A DNA stretch of 10,392 nt from an uncultured Oscillospiraceae bacterium (GTDB taxonomy: Bacteria; Bacillota; Clostridia; Oscillospirales; Oscillospiraceae): contig CAKTIH010000081.1 in NCBI GenBank assembly GCA_934565615.1, forward strand, positions 1 through 10,392. The letters run 5' to 3'. Positions 6,839 through 10,392 of the stretch are shown here, piece after piece. Positions within the stretch are counted from its first letter, which is position 1; the number at the start of each line of letters is the position of its first letter. A program made the translations under genes and the position numbers. The notes beneath the pieces are model-generated. The model was not told where the DNA came from, searched no databases, and saw only the letters and a program-made list of their open reading frames with translations.

Positions 6839-7882
6839 GTGAAGGAGGGCGTCATTATAAAAGCAGTTATCATGGCAGGCGGCATGGGCACTCGGCTCAG
6901 AAGCATCACCGGCGATACACCGAAACCGATGGTGCCGCTGCTCGGCCGGCCGATGATGGAACACATAATCATCCTCCTGCGTGAGCAGGGCTTTACGGAT
7001 ATCTGCGCGGCGGTGAGGTACCGCGCGGGCGATATCATGGGCTATTTCGGCGACGGCAGCCGCTTCGGCGTAAGGCTCCAGTACCGCGTGGAGGAGCGCG
7101 CGCTCGGCACCGCCGGTGGCGTGAAGAACTGCCGGGACTTCTACGGTGTCGACGATTTCCTTGTCATAAGCGGTGATGCCGCCTGTGACTTTGAGCTGCG
7201 CGCGCTCATGGAGGCACACCGCGGCCGCGGCGCTGACGCGACTATCGCGCTATATCGCAGCAGCGAGCCGCTGCGATATGGCCTCGCCGTCACGGACTCC
7301 GAAGGGCTCGTGCGCTCGTTCATCGAAAAGCCCGACTGGAGCCGCGTCGTCACTGACCTTGTGAACACCGGGATATATGTGCTCTCCCCGCGTGCGATGG
7401 AGCTTGTGCCCGACAGCGCGGAGTACGACTTCGGCAAGCAGCTTTTCCCGCAGCTCCTTGAGAGCGGCAGAACAGTCCTCGGTGTGCCGATGGACGGCTA
7501 CTGGTGCGACGTCGGCACGCCACTGTCCTATTACCGCTGCTGTGTCGATGCGCTTGAGGGACAGCTGCGCCTCGATCTGCCCGAGGCGTTTCGTCCGGGC
7601 AGCGCGCCCGAAGCGGAGGACATGCCCGATGACGCGGACTTCACCGAGGAGTGTCCCTGCGAAAGCCGCGCAGAGCTCATGGGCGCGCTGTCCGAGCTGA
7701 TGCTCGATATGGGCGCGGACTATTCCGACGGTCTGCGTCTGCGCACGGAGCGCTATTCGCTGCACATCCGCCCCTGCGCCGGCCGCTCCGCCGTCAGGAT
7801 AGGCGTGCGTGCAGACGATGCGGAATTTGCAAAGGAGCTTGCGCTTTCGGCAAAGGCTCTCGCCCAGGCACTGAAATTATAG
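6839..7882 (+). CDS. NDP-sugar pyrophosphorylase (mannose-1-phosphate guanylyltransferase-like) with a phosphohexomutase-like C-terminal tail
   Basis: The first ~235 residues form a nucleotidyltransferase domain that couples an NTP to a sugar 1-phosphate and releases pyrophosphate. Counting from GTG, the nucleotide loop is AGGMGTRLRSI (13-23), followed by PKPMVPLLGRP (28-38). The metal-binding SGD is at 111-113, then FIEKP (161-165), NTGIYVLSP (176-184) and WCDVGTPLSYY (222-232). The substrate is not fixed by these motifs; GDP-mannose, UDP- or dTDP-glucose type reactions are possible. After a short acidic linker, residues ~290-345 (DGLRLRTERYSLHIRP, then AVRIGVRADD) resemble the final domain of phosphomannomutase/phosphoglucomutase. 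Domains I-III of that family and any left-handed beta-helix are absent. The coordinates use the upstream GTG, the only standard codon that keeps the whole fold, but no ribosome binding site serves it; AAGGAGG (6842-6848) points to ATT 6854 or ATA 6857. It stands alone on its strand. Confidence 0.85.
   Translation: MKEGVIIKAVIMAGGMGTRLRSITGDTPKPMVPLLGRPMMEHIIILLREQGFTDICAAVRYRAGDIMGYFGDGSRFGVRLQYRVEERALGTAGGVKNCRDFYGVDDFLVISGDAACDFELRALMEAHRGRGADATIALYRSSEPLRYGLAVTDSEGLVRSFIEKPDWSRVVTDLVNTGIYVLSPRAMELVPDSAEYDFGKQLFPQLLESGRTVLGVPMDGYWCDVGTPLSYYRCCVDALEGQLRLDLPEAFRPGSAPEAEDMPDDADFTEECPCESRAELMGALSELMLDMGADYSDGLRLRTERYSLHIRPCAGRSAVRIGVRADDAEFAKELALSAKALAQALKL
6842..6849 (+). promoter_or_regulatory. 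Strong ribosome binding site with no standard start codon at the right distance
   Basis: AAGGAGGG is an almost ideal Shine-Dalgarno sequence. Downstream in frame come GTC, ATT (6854, 5 nt from AGGAGG), ATA (6857, 8 nt), AAA, GCA, GTT, ATC and ATG (6872, 23 nt). Starting at ATA gives MKAVIMAGG, the usual N-terminus of this enzyme family. The upstream GTG (6839) lies before the motif, so it cannot be served by it. Confidence 0.75.
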
Positions 7883-7896
7883 AAACTGCAAAAGTA

Positions 7897-7918
7897 GGCG
7901 CGCCGCACGCGGCGCGCC
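7897..7918. terminator. Bidirectional terminator-like hairpin between convergent genes
   Basis: A perfect 10-bp inverted repeat, GGCGCGCCGC/GCGGCGCGCC with a 2-nt centre, lies 14 nt after the pyrophosphorylase stop codon. Downstream on the plus strand is ttaaatat and on the minus strand tacttttg. The T-tracts are poor, but the stem is very strong and the position between two converging genes fits a shared terminator. Confidence 0.7.
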
Positions 7919-7931
7919 TTAAATATCAAAC

Positions 7932-7944
7932 GTCCCGAAGGGAC
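7932..7944 (-). terminator. Second small hairpin downstream of the kinase-like gene
   Basis: A 5-bp stem GTCCC/GGGAC with a 3-nt loop begins 7 nt after the stop codon of the minus-strand kinase-like gene. On that strand it is followed by gtttgatattt, a moderately T-rich tract. It probably acts with the larger hairpin at 7897-7918 to stop transcription of the kinase gene. Weak alone. Confidence 0.45.
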
Positions 7945-7951
7945 ACAATGA

Positions 7952-9013
7952 TCATTCGGTATATTTTTCGCTGAAGCAGCGATCCGGCAGACAGTCGGCC
8001 AGGCCGGTCAGCAGCAGACGCATGCCCCTCTCCGGTTCCTCCTGCGCGGCATAGAGCTGCTGCGATGGCACGGGGTTTCTGCTGAAGGACGCCCTCACCG
8101 TCGTGCCGATCTCCTCCCGGCTCTCCAGCAGAAGCGTACCGCCGTGGAGATTCGCTATTGCGAGCGCGGCTGTGAGCCCAAGCCCCGCCCCGTGGTCTAT
8201 GTCCGCGATACCGAAGCCGTGCCTGTAGCGGTCGAATACGAAGTGCAGCTTCTCCGGCGCGATGCCGCAGCCGTCGTCATTGACGGAGATCACGACCCTC
8301 TCGCGGTCCTCTATGAGACGCAGGCTGATCCTCGTGCAGCCCGCGGCATGCGTCAGGCTGTTTGAAATGAGGTTCAGAACAAGGTTCTCCGCAAGCGTCG
8401 GGTCTATGCTCACAGTCAGCTCCTCAGGTCCGGAGTATACAACGCGCGGCCCGTCGCTTACGAGGTTCACAGTGTCGGCAAGCTGAGTCAGCAGCGCCGC
8501 AAGGTCTGTCGGCCGCGGGACGAAGAACAAGCTCCCGTCGTTTATTGAGCGTATCAGCGTAACGTTCGAGAGCATCCGGTTTATCCTGTAATAGTCGTGC
8601 GTCACGGAGGCGAGCCCCGCGAGGAGCTCGGCGTCCCTGGCCTCCTCGGCGCGGGTGCGGAGCATCGCGGTCGTGACGCCCAGTCCCATCAGGCAATTGC
8701 GCAGGGAGTAGATCAGCGCGTCGTTTATAAGTGCGGCGGACTCCTCGTGCTTTGTGAGAAACACTGCGCGCACTCCCTCCATCGAGGTCACGCGGACGAT
8801 GTAGCGCACCCCGCCTATCGGCAGGTCGCCGATAAATGACGCGGCCTGCGCCTCGGCGATCTCAACACCGAACACGCTCTTTACCTGGCTGCCGACACAG
8901 CCCTCTCCAAAGATCGCTTTCGCGGCGGAATTTGCGAACTGTATCCTCCCGCTGCGCACGAGCACAGCGGCTTCGCTGGATAACGCGAGAACATCTGCGG
9001 AGATCATAAGCAT
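7952..9013 (-). CDS. Soluble PAS-type sensor histidine kinase homologue lacking the usual phosphoacceptor His
   Basis: The 353-residue protein has no transmembrane segment, so it should be cytosolic. Residues 5-90 look like a small PAS-like sensor domain. A two-helix dimerisation region (about 91-160) follows, then a complete HATPase_c domain. That domain has an N-box ENLVLNLISNSLTHA (209-223), G1 NDDGCGIAPE (245-254), an F-box FDRYRHG (260-266) and G2 GAGLGL (275-280). Where HisKA kinases have HELRNPL, this protein reads YSLRNCL (102-108), so the phosphorylated His is Tyr. A C-terminal tail (about 313-353) goes beyond the fold and contains two Cys. The ATG at 9013 was chosen because AGGAGG (9023-9028) lies 9 nt upstream; a longer reading from 9118 has no such site. 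No response regulator gene is adjacent. It is an orphan kinase, pseudokinase or ATP-binding regulator; targets are unknown. Confidence 0.85.
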   Translation of the reverse strand: MLMISADVLALSSEAAVLVRSGRIQFANSAAKAIFGEGCVGSQVKSVFGVEIAEAQAASFIGDLPIGGVRYIVRVTSMEGVRAVFLTKHEESAALINDALIYSLRNCLMGLGVTTAMLRTRAEEARDAELLAGLASVTHDYYRINRMLSNVTLIRSINDGSLFFVPRPTDLAALLTQLADTVNLVSDGPRVVYSGPEELTVSIDPTLAENLVLNLISNSLTHAAGCTRISLRLIEDRERVVISVNDDGCGIAPEKLHFVFDRYRHGFGIADIDHGAGLGLTAALAIANLHGGTLLLESREEIGTTVRASFSRNPVPSQQLYAAQEEPERGMRLLLTGLADCLPDRCFSEKYTE

Positions 9014-9045
9014 GTCAACATTCCTCCTGTGGCTTTTATACGGAT

Positions 9046-9074
9046 ATTTTATCAAAGCTGGACAAAATAAACAA
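9046..9074 (-). promoter_or_regulatory. Candidate promoter of the kinase-like gene
   Basis: On the minus strand, TTGTTT (9069-9074) and TAAAAT (9046-9051) are 17 nt apart. This places the transcript start near 9039 and leaves a leader of about 25 nt before the ATG. A second set farther upstream, TTGTTT (9186-9191) and TATAAT (9163-9168), also has a 17-nt spacer. It has the better -10 box but would overlap the gapA promoter. Both are pattern-based calls in AT-rich DNA. Confidence 0.5.
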
Positions 9075-9104
9075 GAGCGAGCAGAAAAATCACGGATAAA
9101 ATAT

Positions 9105-9132
9105 CGAAATTTCGGCACATTTTATTTCGAAA
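9105..9132. repeat. Pair of related palindromes in the divergent kinase-gapA region
   Basis: A perfect 10-bp palindrome, CGAAATTTCG (9105-9114), is followed 10 nt later by an 8-bp palindrome, TTTCGAAA (9125-9132). Both are built from the same TTTCG/CGAAA half-sites. They lie upstream of both divergent promoters, where an operator could sit. The region is AT-rich, so chance is possible. Confidence 0.35.
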
Positions 9133-9147
9133 ACTGGGCTTTTCATA

Positions 9148-9177
9148 TTGATTTTTACGAATATTATATGTTATTAT
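9148..9177 (+). promoter_or_regulatory. Candidate promoter of gapA
   Basis: TTGATT (9148-9153) and TATTAT (9172-9177) are spaced by 18 nt on the plus strand. The transcript would start near 9184 and carry a leader of about 99 nt. The leader contains two copies of GCATATAT (9194-9201 and 9234-9241) flanking a GC-rich block (about 9205-9233), and no recognised riboswitch. Other -10-like sequences occur in the same AT-rich stretch, so the exact boxes are uncertain. Confidence 0.5.
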
Positions 9178-9268
9178 TTGAACGTAAACAAAAGCATATA
9201 TTTCCTGCCTGGCACTTTCTCGCCGCGCGGGGTGCATATATGAGATCAATTTTGTATTTTCTTAAAAA

Positions 9269-9274
9269 TGGAGG
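9269..9274 (+). promoter_or_regulatory. Ribosome binding site of gapA that decides its start
   Basis: TGGAGG lies 8 nt before the ATG at 9283. An in-frame ATG at 9268 overlaps this motif and would add five residues (MEDIT) before the conserved MIKVGINGFGRIG start of the family. The ATG at 9283 is therefore the real start. Confidence 0.92.
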
Positions 9275-9282
9275 ATATTACA

Positions 9283-10311
9283 ATGATCAAAGTTGGTATC
9301 AATGGTTTCGGCCGCATCGGCTCTCTCGCTTTCAGAGCAGCCATCAAGTCTGATGACATCGAAGTCGTCGCCATCAACGCTCCCGGCCATCCCGCTTCCC
9401 ACATCGCTTACTGCGTAAAGTACGATACCGTTCACGGCCGCTTCGACGGCGAAGTCGTCGGCAACGACGAGGACAGCACCGTTACCGTTAACGGCAAGGT
9501 CGTCAAGGTCCTCTCCGACAAGTCCTACCGTGACGCTACCCTCATTCCTTGGGGCGAGCTGGGTGTTGACTACGTTCTCGAGTGCACCGGCGTTTACCTG
9601 ACCAAGGAAAAGGCACAGGCTCACATCGATGCCGGCGCAAAGGTCGTCATCATGTCCGGCCCCGCAAAGGACGATACCCCGATGTTCGTCTGCGGCGTCA
9701 ACCTCGACAAGTACACCAAGGATATGCAGTTCGTCTCCAACGCTTCCTGCACTACCAACTGCCTTGCCCCTATGGCAAAGGTCATCAATGACAACTTCGG
9801 CATCGTCGAAGGCCTCATGACCACCGTTCATGCTTCCACCGCTACCCAGGCTATCGTTGACGGCTTCCCCAAGAAGAAGGATCTGCGCGGCGCACGCTCC
9901 GTCTACAACAACATCATCCCCGCTTCCACCGGCGCTGCAAAGGCAGTCGGCAAGGTCATCCCCGAGCTCAACGGCAAGCTCACCGGTATGTCCATGCGCG
10001 TTCCCACTCCCGATGTCTCCGTCGTTGACCTGACCGTCCGCCTCGAGAAGGCCGCTACTATGGACGATATCAAGGCCGCTATGAAGGCAGCTTCCGAAGG
10101 CTCCATGAAGGGCGTTCTGGAGTATGTTGATGATGAGGTCGTCTCCTCTGACTTCCGCACCGATCTGCACACCTCCATCTTCGACGCACAGGCCGGCATC
10201 TCCCTCAACGATCATTTCGTCAAGCTCGTCGCTTGGTACGACAATGAGTGGGGCTTCTCCAACAAGATGCTTGACCTCACCCGCCACATCGACTCCGTCC
10301 GCAACGCATAA
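9283..10311 (+). CDS. gapA: Glyceraldehyde-3-phosphate dehydrogenase, type I
   Basis: GapA oxidises glyceraldehyde 3-phosphate to 1,3-bisphosphoglycerate in glycolysis, in the cytosol as a tetramer. The 342-residue protein begins with the Rossmann motif INGFGRIG (6-13). The catalytic stretch SNASCTTNCLAP (152-163) has Cys156, with His183 in TTVHASTATQ (180-189). NIIPASTGAAKAVGKVIPEL (210-229), RVPTPDVSVVDLT (239-251) and WYDNEWGFSNKML (318-330) are also clear. After the second strand it reads INAPG (31-35), where NAD-dependent enzymes usually have Asp after Asn; here that position is Ala33. The middle and C-terminal sequence is closer, by eye, to the E. coli/Bacteroides/eukaryote-like type than to the usual Clostridium type. 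Codons are strongly biased (GCT, GTC/GTT, TCC, ATC, AAG), unlike the adjacent genes, as expected for very high expression. It is a single-gene unit in view. Confidence 0.97.
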   Translation: MIKVGINGFGRIGSLAFRAAIKSDDIEVVAINAPGHPASHIAYCVKYDTVHGRFDGEVVGNDEDSTVTVNGKVVKVLSDKSYRDATLIPWGELGVDYVLECTGVYLTKEKAQAHIDAGAKVVIMSGPAKDDTPMFVCGVNLDKYTKDMQFVSNASCTTNCLAPMAKVINDNFGIVEGLMTTVHASTATQAIVDGFPKKKDLRGARSVYNNIIPASTGAAKAVGKVIPELNGKLTGMSMRVPTPDVSVVDLTVRLEKAATMDDIKAAMKAASEGSMKGVLEYVDDEVVSSDFRTDLHTSIFDAQAGISLNDHFVKLVAWYDNEWGFSNKMLDLTRHIDSVRNA

Positions 10312-10392
10312 TTCAAACTGCTTTGCGAGCTGAAAGTGTATAATCTCTCGGATTTGAGAACTTTATCAGCAATTGTGACAGACACAAGCTGT
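10312..10392. other. Short region after gapA with no supported gene
   Basis: These 81 bases contain no convincing coding sequence and no strong terminator hairpin. A weak TCTC/GAGA stem is possible near 10344-10359. A TATAAT (10339-10344) is present, but no matching -35 box was seen. The gapA terminator may lie beyond the window edge. Confidence 0.5.

Noticed and set aside
9014..9118. A 35-residue N-terminal extension of the kinase-like protein starting at 9118.
   Set aside because: It would run through the proposed -10/-35 boxes and the AGGAGG site, and the extension has no family resemblance. The ATG at 9013 has a good ribosome binding site.
9262..10287. A 341-codon open frame antisense to gapA.
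   Set aside because: It mirrors the strong codon bias of gapA, which avoids codons that read as stops on the other strand. The translation is low-complexity (rich in Gly, Val, Asp, Leu) and matches no family I recognise.
10339..10344. TATAAT after gapA as a promoter for a downstream gene.
   Set aside because: No acceptable -35 box lies 16-18 nt upstream, and the sequence ends before any gene can be seen.

Overview
The window reads as chromosomal DNA from a GC-rich Firmicute, most likely a Clostridia gut anaerobe (inference). The support is two gene orders typical of Firmicutes, gdpP-rplI-dnaB and tilS-hpt-ftsH, together with strong AGGAGG-type ribosome binding sites. No transposase, phage gene, CRISPR array, rRNA or tRNA was found. 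Coding density is high and no gene-free stretch exceeds about 300 bases.

Layout. From about 6790 leftwards to the window edge, six genes lie on the minus strand in the order gdpP, rplI, dnaB, tilS, hpt, ftsH. A consensus-like promoter (6762-6790) precedes them, the spacers are 2-60 nt, and no convincing internal terminator was seen. They cover cyclic-di-AMP breakdown, ribosome structure, replication fork unwinding, lysidine modification of tRNA-Ile, purine salvage and membrane proteolysis. This looks like two housekeeping blocks joined into one transcription unit; ftsH runs off the left edge.

Divergent from gdpP is a plus-strand NDP-sugar pyrophosphorylase (6839-7882). It has an unusual C-terminal tail that resembles the last domain of phosphohexomutases, and an odd translation start. 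Two hairpins (7897-7944) separate it from a convergent minus-strand gene (7952-9013) for a soluble PAS-type sensor kinase homologue. In that protein the usual phosphoacceptor histidine appears to be tyrosine, and no response regulator gene lies nearby. An AT-rich divergent region (9014-9282) carries candidate promoters for both the kinase gene and gapA (9283-10311), a strongly codon-biased glycolytic glyceraldehyde-3-phosphate dehydrogenase. The last 81 bases hold no gene I can support.

Most of the window is ordinary housekeeping. The points worth a second look are the Tyr-for-His kinase homologue, the truncated pyrophosphorylase/phosphohexomutase fusion with its apparent AUA or AUU start, a changed DHHA1 motif in GdpP, and a changed cofactor-site residue in GapA.
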